A stretch of DNA of 64,000 nucleotides from positions 3,546,928-3,610,927 of the forward strand of contig NZ_CM002299.1 in assembly GCF_000153125.2 (NCBI RefSeq), given 5' to 3'. This document shows, piece after piece, positions 17,700-26,840 of the stretch (positions within the stretch are counted from its first letter, which is position 1; every line of letters starts with the position of its first letter). Under the pieces are notes generated by a model that did no database searches, was not told the DNA's origin, and saw nothing but the letters and a program-made list of their open reading frames with translations. The DNA is from Congregibacter litoralis KT71 (GTDB lineage Bacteria; Pseudomonadota; Gammaproteobacteria; Pseudomonadales; Halieaceae). The position numbers and the translations under genes were made by a program.

Positions 17700-18409
17700 C
17701 GGATGCACGCGTTCGCTGCCTGATCGTCGATGACGAACATCTTGGCCGCGAACTTATTGAGGGTCATGTGGCCCAGCTGCAACAGCTGCAGCTGGTCGCG
17801 TCTTGTGCCAATGCACTGGAAGCAGGCGAAACACTGGCCAGCGAGTCCGTTGACCTGCTTTTTCTTGATATTGAAATGCCGATGCTCAAGGGCACCGATT
17901 TTTATCAGGGACTCCGCCATCCGCCGGCGGTGATCTTCACGACAGCATACCGTGAGTATGCCCTGGAGGGCTTCGAGCTTGAGGCCATCGACTATTTGCT
18001 AAAACCTGTCACCTTCCCGCGGTTTTTCAAAGCCGTCAATCGGTTCCTGAATGCGCGACGGGCAAGGGCTACTACTGATGAGCTTCCCCGGGGCTTGGCG
18101 AGGGACTTTGTTTTTGTACGCTGCGACCGTAAAGATGTACGTTTATGTATCGCGGACATCGAGTATGTCCAAGGGCTTAAAGACTACATTCGTATCCATA
18201 CACAGAGAAAGATATACACGGTGAAGGAAACCATGCAGTCCTTCAGCGAGCGAGCAGGCTCCGAACTTGTCCGTGTGCACCGATCCTACCTCGTGAATCG
18301 GCTTCGCGTCACGGCCCTCGCCAGCATGGATGTAGAAGTTGGTGATATCGAAATCCCTCTCGGGGAGACGTACCGAGCAGAGGCCCTACGCAAGCTCGGC
18401 GACTCCTGA
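17696..18409 (+). CDS. LytTR-family response regulator
   Basis: 237 residues. The receiver domain (~5-120) has the acidic pair (IVDDE), the phospho-acceptor Asp in LLFLDIEMPMLKG, the Thr in IFTTAYREYA and the Lys in YLLKPV. The C-terminal LytTR DNA-binding domain (~140-235) shows FVRCDRKDVRLCIADIEYV and VRVHRSYLVN. It is translated with its kinase through a 4-bp overlap. Target genes are not visible here. Confidence 0.93.
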   Translation: MTDARVRCLIVDDEHLGRELIEGHVAQLQQLQLVASCANALEAGETLASESVDLLFLDIEMPMLKGTDFYQGLRHPPAVIFTTAYREYALEGFELEAIDYLLKPVTFPRFFKAVNRFLNARRARATTDELPRGLARDFVFVRCDRKDVRLCIADIEYVQGLKDYIRIHTQRKIYTVKETMQSFSERAGSELVRVHRSYLVNRLRVTALASMDVEVGDIEIPLGETYRAEALRKLGDS

Positions 18410-18464
18410 AGCGTTATCATCAATCGAGTTTAGTGAGTCACGGTTTATCCCCCGTTAAGTGGGG

Positions 18465-18505
18465 AGAGCCGTAGAGCCGAGAGCCAGTGGGTAGAGCCTA
18501 GAGCC
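18465..18505. repeat. Short direct repeat, five AGAGCC units
   Basis: AGAGCC occurs at 18465, 18473, 18480, 18493 and 18500, spaced 7-13 bp. It lies just after the LytTR gene and before the tRNA fragment. No known function; it may be slippage or recombination debris. Confidence 0.5.
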
Positions 18506-18537
18506 CCTGCTAAGATACTGAAAATAAAGAAGAAAGT

Positions 18538-18590
18538 TGGTAGCTACGGGTGGACTTGAACCACCGACCCCAGCATTATGAATTGTGCTG
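18538..18590 (-). pseudogene. 3' fragment of a tRNA-Met gene (possible attachment site)
   Basis: On the minus strand, from 18590 to 18538: an anticodon-arm-like CAGCA...TGCTG enclosing CAT, a variable loop, a perfect T-arm (GGTGG TTCAAGT CCACC) and an acceptor 3' half CGTAGCTACCA. This matches the last two thirds of elongator tRNA-Met. The anticodon loop holds three extra bases and the D arm and 5' acceptor strand are missing. Such 3' fragments are left at the far end of integrated islands; the matching full tRNA would lie elsewhere. Confidence 0.7.
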
Positions 18591-18742
18591 GATTTGTTTA
18601 ACTTATTGATTTTATTAACTTAAATTCGAGCACCCACAGCGTACTTTGCACCGTTGAGCACAACGAAGCACAGCAAGTCCCGCAAATCCCCCGCAAGCAG
18701 CGGGCGGGCTTCCCCGCCAACCTCCACTCCGCTAGACCTTAT

Positions 18743-18784
18743 TGGCATATATTGCCAGCACTGCTAGTATCTGAATCAATTCAG
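18743..18784. promoter_or_regulatory. Palindromes upstream of parDE
   Basis: TGGCATATATTGCCA (18743-18757) has a 5-bp inverted repeat around TATAT, and CTGAATCAATTCAG (18771-18784) is a perfect 6-bp repeat around CA. Both lie within 55 bp of the parD start. ParD antitoxins bind such palindromes to repress their own promoter. A GAGGTG ribosome site follows. Confidence 0.55.
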
Positions 18785-18795
18785 TGAGGTGACAT

Positions 18796-19071
18796 ATGCC
18801 AACCAGAAACGTGGTCTTAACAGAACAGCAGGAGATCTTCGTAGGAAAACTGGTCGAAAACGGCCGGTATCAAAATGCGAGCGAGGTCCTGCGCGACGGA
18901 CTGCGGTTGTTAGAGGATCGGGCGCAGCAACGGGAAACGGAGCTGGCAAATATCCAGGCCGGCGTTATCGCCGGGCTTGATCAAGTGGAGCGAGGAGAAT
19001 TCGCCAAGGGGTCAGGTGAAGAGGCCATTGAAAGAGCATTTAGCCGAGCTGTCCTTAAGCAGGGTCAATGA
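18796..19071 (+). CDS. parD: ParD-family antitoxin
   Basis: 91 residues. The N-terminal strand-helix-helix (VVLTEQQEIFVGKLVENGRY, then QNASEVLRDGLRLLED) is the ribbon-helix-helix DNA-binding and dimer unit of ParD antitoxins; the acidic C-terminal helix (GSGEEAIERAFSRAVLK) is the part that wraps the toxin. Length is usual. It starts after GAGGTG and overlaps the toxin gene by 4 bp, the standard order for co-expression. It neutralises ParE and represses the promoter. Confidence 0.93.
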   Translation: MPTRNVVLTEQQEIFVGKLVENGRYQNASEVLRDGLRLLEDRAQQRETELANIQAGVIAGLDQVERGEFAKGSGEEAIERAFSRAVLKQGQ

Positions 19072-19391
19072 GGGGTTATCGGTTATCCCCGCAGGCCGAA
19101 CAGACCCTTGAGGATGTTATCAGCTGGACGATCGAACACTTCGGTGTCGGACAGGCGGAGCGTTATAAAGATCAACTGATCAGTCGGTTAGCGGAACTTG
19201 CCGCCAACGAAATGCCACATGGGCTGACGTGCAGTGGTCTCCTTGCAGGGCAACGCGACGTGGTTGATCTTGAGTACTATCGAGAAGGCCGGCACTACAT
19301 CATTTACCGCAATACCTTCGATGAAATTCTGGTGCTCGACTTTGTCCATGGTTCTCGTGATCTCAAGGCAATTCTTGATGAATTGAGCTGA
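19068..19391 (+). CDS. parE: ParE-family toxin
   Basis: 107 residues of the RelE/ParE fold: YRLSPQAEQTLEDVISWTIEHFG, then the two helices, and the beta-sheet end RHYIIYRNTFDEILVLDFVHGSRDL. ParE toxins typically poison DNA gyrase; family members differ, so the target is an inference. It is complete and overlaps parD by 4 bp. The location beside a tRNA fragment and IS relics fits a mobile origin. Confidence 0.93.
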   Translation: MRGYRLSPQAEQTLEDVISWTIEHFGVGQAERYKDQLISRLAELAANEMPHGLTCSGLLAGQRDVVDLEYYREGRHYIIYRNTFDEILVLDFVHGSRDLKAILDELS

Positions 19392-19462
19392 ACACTCAGG
19401 CCAGCCTGCGCGTTTAGAATTGATAGGAAATTGCGAGCAACAAACTGCAGTGGAGCACCACG

Positions 19463-20254
19463 ATGCGGTTTTCACCACGCCGTGGGCGCAAACCTGGTCC
19501 CAAGGGACCGTCAGCCGAAATAATTCATGCCATCGGTGAGATGAAAAGGCGGAACCCTCGTTTTGGCTGCCCTCGGATTGCCCAGCAGACTAAGCTGACA
19601 TTTGGTTTGGATCTAAATAAAGACACGGTACGGCGCGTAATTGCGGCACATTACAAGCGAGAACCGAGCAATCGTGGGCCATCATGGCTCACTACGATGG
19701 GTCACGCCATAAATAGCCCATGGAGCGTTGATCTCTTCAGGTGTGAATCCATCGTGCTGAAAAGCCACTGGGTAATGGTGGTCATGGATCAATACACGCG
19801 CAGGATTATCGGTTTCGGCGTGCATGCTGCTCACGTTGATGGGCCGATACTGTGCAGGATGTTCAACGAAGCAACATCTGGAAAAAGCTAGCCGACATAC
19901 CTTAGCTCCGATAACGACCCACTGTTTCAATACCACCGGTGGAAAGCGAATATGCGCATACTTGATATTGAAGAAATCAAATCATTGCCATACGCACCTA
20001 TGTCTCATCCATTTGTAGAACGACCGATTGGTAGTGTTCGGCGAGAACTACTAGATCAAACTTTGTTCTGGACAGCGACTGACCTGAAGAACAACCTGCG
20101 TGAATATCAGTGCTGTTTCAACGAGTCCCGGACTCATTCTGGGCTCGGTGGCGTTACTTCAGTAGATTTAGGCGCCGGAAAGATCGTTGATATCAATCAC
20201 CGCCGATGGAAGAGGCATTGCCGCGGATTGTTTGAGCTACCCATTGCCGCTTGA
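19463..20254 (+). pseudogene. Broken DDE integrase-core transposase
   Basis: A single frame from 19463 to 20254 encodes an integrase-core protein (WSVDLFRCES with a first acidic residue, VVMDQYTRRIIGFGVH, SSDNDPLFQYHRW, SHPFVERPIGSVRRELLD, ending HCRGLFELPIAA). A TAG at 19889-19891 breaks it after SGKS; the same frame then resumes PTYLSSDNDPL. Relatives are longer at the N-terminus, so 5' sequence is also missing. Related to IS3/IS481-type integrases, often found as single genes. Confidence 0.8.
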
Positions 20255-20257
20255 ATT

Positions 20258-20607
20258 TGTAATTCGCAGGGACAACTGCTCGCCAAATGTAATGCTGATT
20301 GCCATTGCGCTTTACAAAAACTTCGTCGATAAAGACGGTCGCCGTAGCCTCGATGCTTTTGCCTCAGCCGGCCGGCGTAAATAGCTCCAAACTTTATGCT
20401 CCCGAGCTTCACGGCTGACGGTGATGCTTCGTTCTGCGAGGAGATCCTCGATGTCTCGGTGACTGAGATTGAATCTGTAGTAGAGCCAAAGAACCTGCCC
20501 CGCTTTATGGGTACTAAGTAGGAGATGATTTCAGGCGGGAATCGGTGGCGCTTGTAAATATTCATGGGGCGAGTCTATAAATTTGGGGCACTTAACTTGG
20601 CGATACC
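20258..20607 (-). mobile_element. IS6-family relic (copy C)
   Basis: The minus strand carries the inverted-repeat end GGTATCGCCAAGTTAAG near 20607, the transposase start MNIYKRHRFPPEIISY at 20565, then, in shifting frames, STTDSISVTETSRISS equivalents of YYRFNLSHRDIEDLLAE, and TVFIDEVFVKRNGNQHYIW with the first catalytic Asp. The remaining two thirds are missing; the relic abuts the end of the broken integrase gene. The end sequence matches that of the relic at 11680-11742. Confidence 0.75.
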
Positions 20608-20626
20608 GCGTAAACGACTGATGAAA

Positions 20627-23134
20627 TTACTTGTACTTTTGCATGATCGCTTGCACTCGCTTCTTGTGCTCGCCCCGTAGCGCGACCAACTCCTGCTGCA
20701 TCTCTGCGCGTACTTGCATCAATTCTGCGCGCGATCCACTTTGTTGCACCTGCAAAAGCCTATGATTCATTGCAAGAGCCTCTTTCTGATATTGCTGCTG
20801 AAGGTCAGCAAGCTCCTGACGCATTCTCTGCTGTTTAACCGCCGGGGACATGGTTGCAATCGCATTTGATTTATCGCTACTCGAGGTTTGCGCGCCGGAA
20901 CCCGTCGCTTGTTGAACACCATTCTTTGAAGCCGTTGGTAGACCCTGCTCAGCTTGCACTTTATTAAACATGTCTTGCAACACGGATTTTCCCGCAGCAA
21001 CTGAGTCGCGAGAAAAATCATCTTGACGACGCTCTTCTGCTGATCGACTTCTTGGCGGGTTGGTACTGATACTTACCAAACCCGAAGAAGCCACTGGCAT
21101 AGACGTCGGCATCAATCGTGCTATAGAAGAGACGCTTACCGAGCTCGCTACCCGTTCTGGTTCTGAAAAAGGCTCGGCCATCGTCGCGGAAACTTCGGGT
21201 GGCCGATTTTCCGCTGCTACCGACAGCGTTCCCGGGCTCTCTAAAATCTGGAAAGTAATACGTCTAAGTTGCTGTTCAAATTCCTTGACCTCGGGACTAT
21301 CGCAGGCGTATCGCTGCTTCATATCCTCCAAACCAAAAAACAGCTCTCTTGTCATCAACGTATGGGTTGCACTGCTTGCATCTGCACTTCCCGATGCGCC
21401 GGCAATCCGATCACGTAGCGGGAAAAACTCCGGGTTCAAGCTATAGACTGCCGACGACGTACCTCCGCCATACTCTTCGGTATAACCATATTCATCAGTA
21501 ACGATGTAGGTCGGATAGGTTATTGAATATTCCTTATCTTCAGCACCTTCAACAAAACAGGTCTTCCCCCACTTCTTGTAGCTGTACATATACTTATTCG
21601 CGGCGCCGCGCATTAGATGCGCCGTTTCCACCATTTGTTTTATGCCAAATAACGCATTGAATGCCTCATTGCCTTTACTATCCGGAAAAAGATCATCGGC
21701 TGTATCGCGGAATTTGTCTTGAGCAAGTTTATCCATTTGGCGAATTTGACTGTCATCACCGCGATAAATAGCGTTTAAGTATCTCCCTGCGCGAAGCTCG
21801 CAAAAGACCCCCTCAGTGCAGCTCGGACCAAACATATTGTCTGCCTTCCACTTACGGTAACTCTTGGCGGCATCGCTCTCATACAAGCTCTGTAACTGAT
21901 AGTCTTTGGCATCGGCAAAAACAGATTGTGACGCCGGCTGGAAACTAAAGATCATACTATCCCAGTATTCATCGTCACCGAGTCGATAATTGTCGACCGT
22001 TGCGCTTCTGGGTGTATCGCATTGCTCAAACGCGATTCTTTGAACAAGTTGTCCGATGAAGTTCTGATATCCCTCGCCATTGCGACTCAACTGATCGTCG
22101 CGGCGTTCATGGTTAATACGGTAAATAGCGTCGTATCTCGGCGAGCTACAGTTGCTATTACGCGCAGCGAATACTTGGATTAAGTCGGTCTTCAACAAGG
22201 GTACACGCGTAGCCAAGAATGCATCTTGCGACTGACCTTGGCTGATACGTGCACTTGCAGCTATCTTGCCGGCTAAGTCATCAGCCAAAATAAAAGGGTC
22301 GAGGTCAAAACCTGGAAAATTTGTGCGTAAAAAACGGGGTGTCACATCGCTAAACGCAATCACCTCGGACCTGGCGTCCTCGCCTTGTAAAGCACAGGGT
22401 CTTCGGGTGATCGTCACATAGTCACCAATGACAGGGATTTTTAGATCAAATGCGCCCCAAAGAGCGTAACCCTCAAGTGCGTTATCGCAAGTACCATCGG
22501 CTTGCTCGTTGCCAACTTCATAAAAGTATCCACGAACCAAATAATGTGACAGCCGATCGGGAGAACTTTCGTGGAAATGTTTTTCTACATGATTGGCCAC
22601 CAAATGGCCGCCCAGCTGATTACCATAGATCCCGTCAAAACGACCATTTTCGAACCGAACAAACACGCGCTCATGAAACGGTGCTCTACCTATCGCTGGA
22701 AGATAGCCGGCATCCAACAGATGTTTAAACAATGTGTGTCGAGTTGAGACATCCGATACTTGCCAATTGCTTTTTCGCTCAAGCGTAAATTGATAGTTAT
22801 TCTCAAGCGTTGACGGACTGTCTTGGACATAGGCTTGAATGGTCTGTACGCGCGGACACCGGACTATTAGCAACGGAGCAGAATCACGCGCGTACTGAGC
22901 AATCTCATCGAGCGACTCTTCTACAGACCTCGAGCTCGTTATCGAAATACGTATGTTTACTCGCTCAGCACACGCTCCTGAGAATTGCATTCCATAAGCC
23001 ACACGAGACGATCCGTAGCCTACTTGGTAGGCGGCCTCCGCCATGTGGACATCTGCGTGTACCAACTGGCCTTTGAAAACTGCTAGAAAAACACTGGTTT
23101 GGACGAATATTCGAGCAATAGGTTTTACATTCAT
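20627..23134 (-). CDS. Large exported protein of unknown function
   Basis: 835 residues. It starts with a signal peptide (ARIFVQTSVFLAVF...VHA). Middle region lacks motifs I recognise; it contains about a dozen Cys, which would pair in the periplasm. From ~650 there is a Ser/Pro-rich linker, and the last ~70 residues are a charged coiled coil (QRMRQELADLQQQYQKEA and QQELVALRGEHKKRVQ). First of a long run of exported, functionally unknown proteins. No family assigned. Confidence 0.65.
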   Translation of the reverse strand: MNVKPIARIFVQTSVFLAVFKGQLVHADVHMAEAAYQVGYGSSRVAYGMQFSGACAERVNIRISITSSRSVEESLDEIAQYARDSAPLLIVRCPRVQTIQAYVQDSPSTLENNYQFTLERKSNWQVSDVSTRHTLFKHLLDAGYLPAIGRAPFHERVFVRFENGRFDGIYGNQLGGHLVANHVEKHFHESSPDRLSHYLVRGYFYEVGNEQADGTCDNALEGYALWGAFDLKIPVIGDYVTITRRPCALQGEDARSEVIAFSDVTPRFLRTNFPGFDLDPFILADDLAGKIAASARISQGQSQDAFLATRVPLLKTDLIQVFAARNSNCSSPRYDAIYRINHERRDDQLSRNGEGYQNFIGQLVQRIAFEQCDTPRSATVDNYRLGDDEYWDSMIFSFQPASQSVFADAKDYQLQSLYESDAAKSYRKWKADNMFGPSCTEGVFCELRAGRYLNAIYRGDDSQIRQMDKLAQDKFRDTADDLFPDSKGNEAFNALFGIKQMVETAHLMRGAANKYMYSYKKWGKTCFVEGAEDKEYSITYPTYIVTDEYGYTEEYGGGTSSAVYSLNPEFFPLRDRIAGASGSADASSATHTLMTRELFFGLEDMKQRYACDSPEVKEFEQQLRRITFQILESPGTLSVAAENRPPEVSATMAEPFSEPERVASSVSVSSIARLMPTSMPVASSGLVSISTNPPRSRSAEERRQDDFSRDSVAAGKSVLQDMFNKVQAEQGLPTASKNGVQQATGSGAQTSSSDKSNAIATMSPAVKQQRMRQELADLQQQYQKEALAMNHRLLQVQQSGSRAELMQVRAEMQQELVALRGEHKKRVQAIMQKYK

Positions 23135-23493
23135 GGTTATCTGCTCTGAATGAATAGACTAAGAACCGAAGCTACCACTGAATTTTGCAGTAAGGCAACG
23201 TATGCACTCGGTTTCCGACATTCTTGCATTTGTGAGCGACTGCTAGCCGCAGCGTGCTCGGCACTGATTGGTGCGATCTGCAGCAACGCTTTGACACCAT
23301 CAACCGCACCGACTGCTAGCAGCTCAGTAAACAACTTTCTTTGTTTACGCGTGCGGCTCGAAGCAGTTGGCCTTAGCTTTCTTGATTAAGCTCCCGTCGC
23401 TGTACTGTACGGCTGGTCTGCACTCGAGCAAGCTAGCACCCATTAATCGCCGGAGCTCTTTTAGGTTCTCTAGTTCAACCACAGGCTCAGGCG
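23135..23493. other. Intergenic region, nothing recognised
   Basis: About 360 bp between two minus-strand genes. Short frames occur on both strands but none has a supported start or recognisable product. Confidence 0.35.
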
Positions 23494-24240
23494 TCACAGG
23501 CCGATGAGCTGGACTTCTTGGTTCGGATAGTAAGCTAAAGCCATTGTTCTAATCACTTCCGCTTCCTCGTCTCGATTGATCGCCGATAAAGCACTAATAA
23601 GGTTGGTCACACGTTCAAGATAGCGTTTGTCGATCAACTCCAAATGCTTCGGCGAATTCAGTTTGGCATTTACCTTTGCTAAGGCTAGATGAGTTTCTCT
23701 ACTGTCACGCAAACGTTCAAATTTTGCGACGGGATCATCCAAATATTTAGCTATGCTTTCATACTTGCCGAACTGCATCAGAAGATCCTCAGCGACGCTG
23801 TAATATGAGCGCGCCTGCGCCGGATACGTCGTATCGAGAGCTATGAACAGATCTACGGTCGCCCACCCTTCACCTAGACCTCGGTTTATTGCGGCTAATT
23901 CATGGAAATTGCCAAATGTACCCGTGCCCGCGAGCAACACTTCGGTGTTTGTATCTCTTATTTCTTTAAGTGCATCAAGCGCTGGCGGGTACTTTGTGCC
24001 CAGCTTTACCCATGCACTGATGGCGTAAGACAACCGGACCGCTCCCATACCTATGGCTTTTTTTGACTCTTCATGAAACCAGAGGTGTTTATCTAATGCC
24101 TTCTGATACTGCCCAGCATCTGCTAATTCTCGTATTGCATGCAGGTCATCATTACCGACGCGAGTTGATGCAAGGAATGCCAGTCCGATGGCGGCTAGCA
24201 AAAAAAGAACAAGCGCTTTCATCAATTTTCTATGCTTCAC
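23494..24240 (-). CDS. Membrane-anchored helical-repeat protein, unknown function
   Basis: 248 residues. One N-terminal hydrophobic helix (LVLFLLAAIGLAFLAST) is either an anchor or a signal peptide. The rest is all-helical with TPR-like pairs, for example LHAIRELADAGQYQKALDKH and YSVAEDLLMQFGKYESIAKY. It likely serves as a protein-binding scaffold in the periplasm. The divergent neighbour begins about 150 bp away. No family name can be given. Confidence 0.6.
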   Translation of the reverse strand: MKHRKLMKALVLFLLAAIGLAFLASTRVGNDDLHAIRELADAGQYQKALDKHLWFHEESKKAIGMGAVRLSYAISAWVKLGTKYPPALDALKEIRDTNTEVLLAGTGTFGNFHELAAINRGLGEGWATVDLFIALDTTYPAQARSYYSVAEDLLMQFGKYESIAKYLDDPVAKFERLRDSRETHLALAKVNAKLNSPKHLELIDKRYLERVTNLISALSAINRDEEAEVIRTMALAYYPNQEVQLIGL

Positions 24241-24394
24241 GCACCTCTGAGTTTTACCCTAATGTAACAGGGATCGCGCATTCGAAGAGGCCTAGGTTTT
24301 GAGTGTAAGCTGAACTCAGTAAATGACTAGCGGACTACACATGCGTGGTCTATGCTTTTCAAGGCGAGTCTTTAGAGCAATAGAGCTTGGCAAT

Positions 24395-25243
24395 ATGATG
24401 CTTCGATTATTTTTCATTTTCTTATTCGCTAGCGCTGTCAACGCAGAAGAGACATGCTGTGTTGACGAAGACATCGCGATAGCCTTTTTCACGTACACCA
24501 GCTACAGCCGCAGTTGGCCGGATTCCTTCCCCTTCGACATCGACACCCCAAATCTGGAGTTCATTGCGAGCAGCAAGCGTCGCGACGGTTTGAACACGAC
24601 CGTGGGCTGGAAAAGTGGATTGAACCCCGACGACGCAAGACAGCTTTTATCAAACGCCTTGAGGCGAGATAACTGGATAGCCATACCCCAAGGTGAGGAT
24701 CGACGCAGGATGTATCAGCGAGGCTTCGTACCGCGCCAACCTAACGCGGTGATGGACAATCAACAGTTTTGCCGTAACAGAGACGGTCAGCTGACTGTCT
24801 TATCTCGATCCACCGATATCGGAACTGTCGTCACGCTGGCTCATTACGACAATCGCGGCAAGCAAGACTGCAAGGAGATGATTGCTGCCCACACCGGTGC
24901 CCGGAGATACGACAGCGGGGTAATAAAGTATCTCCCAGCACTGACACTTCCGAAATCAATAGAAACGTCGCCGTTTCTGGGCAGCGGTAGCGGCGGTGGC
25001 GGTAACGAAGCACATGCATCCATATCCTTACAGACCACGGTCTCTAGTGACAATCTTATGACTGGGTTCGATAGACAAATGGCAGAACAGGGATGGCGAA
25101 TGGACGCGAACTTCCAAGGCAATACGGTGGTAGGACGCACTTGGCTCCGCGATGTTGGGGGTCTTCAACTCACCTGCATTGTCACGGCGACATCGGGCTC
25201 AGACAACAATGTTCGGCTGCGAATGCACCTTGAGTCTATCTAA
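24395..25243 (+). CDS. Exported protein of unknown function
   Basis: About 282 residues from ATG 24395; an upstream ATG at 24323 would put a polar stretch in front of the signal peptide MLRLFFIFLFASAVNA, so the inner start is preferred. The mature part begins EETCCVDEDIAIAFF. The middle carries a Gly/Ser run (FLGSGSGGGGNEAHASIS) and the end is a beta-rich domain (TWLRDVGGLQLTCIVTA). Oriented opposite to most neighbours. No family recognised. Confidence 0.55.
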   Translation: MMLRLFFIFLFASAVNAEETCCVDEDIAIAFFTYTSYSRSWPDSFPFDIDTPNLEFIASSKRRDGLNTTVGWKSGLNPDDARQLLSNALRRDNWIAIPQGEDRRRMYQRGFVPRQPNAVMDNQQFCRNRDGQLTVLSRSTDIGTVVTLAHYDNRGKQDCKEMIAAHTGARRYDSGVIKYLPALTLPKSIETSPFLGSGSGGGGNEAHASISLQTTVSSDNLMTGFDRQMAEQGWRMDANFQGNTVVGRTWLRDVGGLQLTCIVTATSGSDNNVRLRMHLESI

Positions 25244-25382
25244 GCTCAAGATAAGCGCTCGATTCCGTACGCTGGACTCGTATTACGCTCTCTCAACACC
25301 GACCAGTTAGTTTGGTTCCATCTGAGGCAACCACGTGTTCAACAGCCACTAAGTCTTGTTGGTTACTGTAAGTATTCGCATT

Positions 25383-26840
25383 TTAGGGCGCCAAAATAGG
25401 CGCCACTGTCTTTGCAGAGAGCACTCTTGGCAAACAGGCTACATTCAACGGTGGAGCCTTACAGCCAGCTTTAACGAAGCGCTCGAGCGGCGCCCTAAAT
25501 GCAATCAGGGGTATGTTGTGCAAAACGGCGCGGTCCAACATCCGCCGAAACGAACTAACGAGCGTATGGTGAGGGATACGCGAGTGATGCTCTCTTTCAA
25601 GGAATGGACGATAAGCGGCCACGCCATTGCTGGACAGTGGAAACACAGATATTTGGACAGGTATATCTGGACCTTGTTTCCTAAAAGAAGCCACCAAGTC
25701 AACGACATCCGGAAGATCGTCGACGTTACTTTCCATCAGAACAAAAGAGAATCCCACCGGTATATTGAATCTCTCGCTGCTTGCCCGTTCAAAATAACCG
25801 CGTACATTGCTAGCGAGACGCTCGAAACAAACACCCTGTCGAACGCGCTCTACGGTGGCGGGTGTGCCGCCGTCTAAACTGATGTTGAGCTTACTCAAAA
25901 GTCTGTTTTCGATGAGATGGTGGGAATTTGAGGGCGTAAGTAAAATTCCATTCGTAGAAATACGAAGCTCCGATCCGATGCTACGCAGATAAGAGGCCAC
26001 CTGCTTCCACTGTGGATACAGCAGAAACTCACTACCATTCATAAAAAAGTCTAAAACCGAGTCGCTCTCCGTCAGCGCTAACTCCAGTTCATCTTGAGGC
26101 ATTCTGGACCGGAACTTTCCATCAGGCATACGAAAACCGCGCACAATTTCTTGTGAGAACAATCCTGGACAATGAATACATCGCGCGTTGCACACGCTGA
26201 TCAAGTTGATTTCTCTGACGGGAGCTACTGCTCGTGGCCGAAGTTCACCACCAAGAAATGACTCGACGGTTTGTCCAATGATTTGTAGCTTTTCGACGGC
26301 AGCTTTTCCATCTGTTGAACGCACGCTACGAGAAAGCGATTGCAGTTTTCGTTGATATCTCTTTAGGAGCGCCTTCTCGATTAGAGAAAGACGAATGCTT
26401 TTCATGCATAAGAGAAGACCCAGCAGCGGCCAATTCCGACCATAGAATGTGAGCCGCGAGCATGCCCACTCACGCCTTAACGTGGCGACGTGACGCCAAA
26501 ATGGCTTAGCCAATGATTGTGAAAGCGAGAGGTTATAGCCATTCTTGACGCACGCGTCGCAATGCGCGTTTGGAAACTTGCCCTCTCGAACGTTCGCTCT
26601 GAAGCTGGCAGCGGAATCACTTCGCCAGACCGTGCTCAGACCCTGAGTCTTCCAGTTTCCGTAATCAAAGTCGCTGCGGCAACAGGGTTGTGTTCGACCA
26701 TTCTGTCGCAGCACACCATGGGTCCAAGGGGCGGCGCAAAAGCTTTTACCGGGAGAGTGAGACATTCGCTGCCAGTCTGAGCGAACACGCGTGATGGCTA
26801 AACCTAGATATTGTAGGGACGGGCCCAGCAACTTTTGCAT
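25383..26840 (-). CDS. Radical SAM protein with N-terminal SPASM/twitch-like domain
   Basis: About 485 residues from ATG 26840, with AGGTGG upstream. Residues ~35-100 form a Cys-rich unit (FCAAPWTHGVLRQNG, QPCCRSDF, CDACVKNG) like SPASM/twitch auxiliary Fe-S domains. The radical SAM core begins near 210 with the CNARCIHC motif (CxxxCxxC) that binds the 4Fe-4S cluster, followed by LDFFMNGSEFLLYP and LNISLDGGTPATVERV. The chemistry needs S-adenosylmethionine; substrate unknown. The SPASM-like part preceding the core is opposite to the usual order. I find no RiPP precursor next to it. Confidence 0.85.
   Translation of the reverse strand: MQKLLGPSLQYLGLAITRVRSDWQRMSHSPGKSFCAAPWTHGVLRQNGRTQPCCRSDFDYGNWKTQGLSTVWRSDSAASFRANVREGKFPNAHCDACVKNGYNLSLSQSLAKPFWRHVATLRREWACSRLTFYGRNWPLLGLLLCMKSIRLSLIEKALLKRYQRKLQSLSRSVRSTDGKAAVEKLQIIGQTVESFLGGELRPRAVAPVREINLISVCNARCIHCPGLFSQEIVRGFRMPDGKFRSRMPQDELELALTESDSVLDFFMNGSEFLLYPQWKQVASYLRSIGSELRISTNGILLTPSNSHHLIENRLLSKLNISLDGGTPATVERVRQGVCFERLASNVRGYFERASSERFNIPVGFSFVLMESNVDDLPDVVDLVASFRKQGPDIPVQISVFPLSSNGVAAYRPFLEREHHSRIPHHTLVSSFRRMLDRAVLHNIPLIAFRAPLERFVKAGCKAPPLNVACLPRVLSAKTVAPILAP

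Larger units (their letters stand above)
18410..18795. other. Intergenic region holding a tRNA fragment and short repeats
   Basis: About 385 bp between the LytTR regulator and parD. It holds a five-fold AGAGCC repeat, a tRNA-Met 3' fragment and the parDE operator palindromes, all listed on their own. Confidence 0.6.

Noticed and set aside
25356..25877. A 173-codon plus-strand frame
   Set aside because: Complement of the radical SAM gene, with no recognisable protein features.
25383..26840. RiPP biosynthesis cluster
   Set aside because: No precursor-like small gene or transporter lies next to the radical SAM gene.
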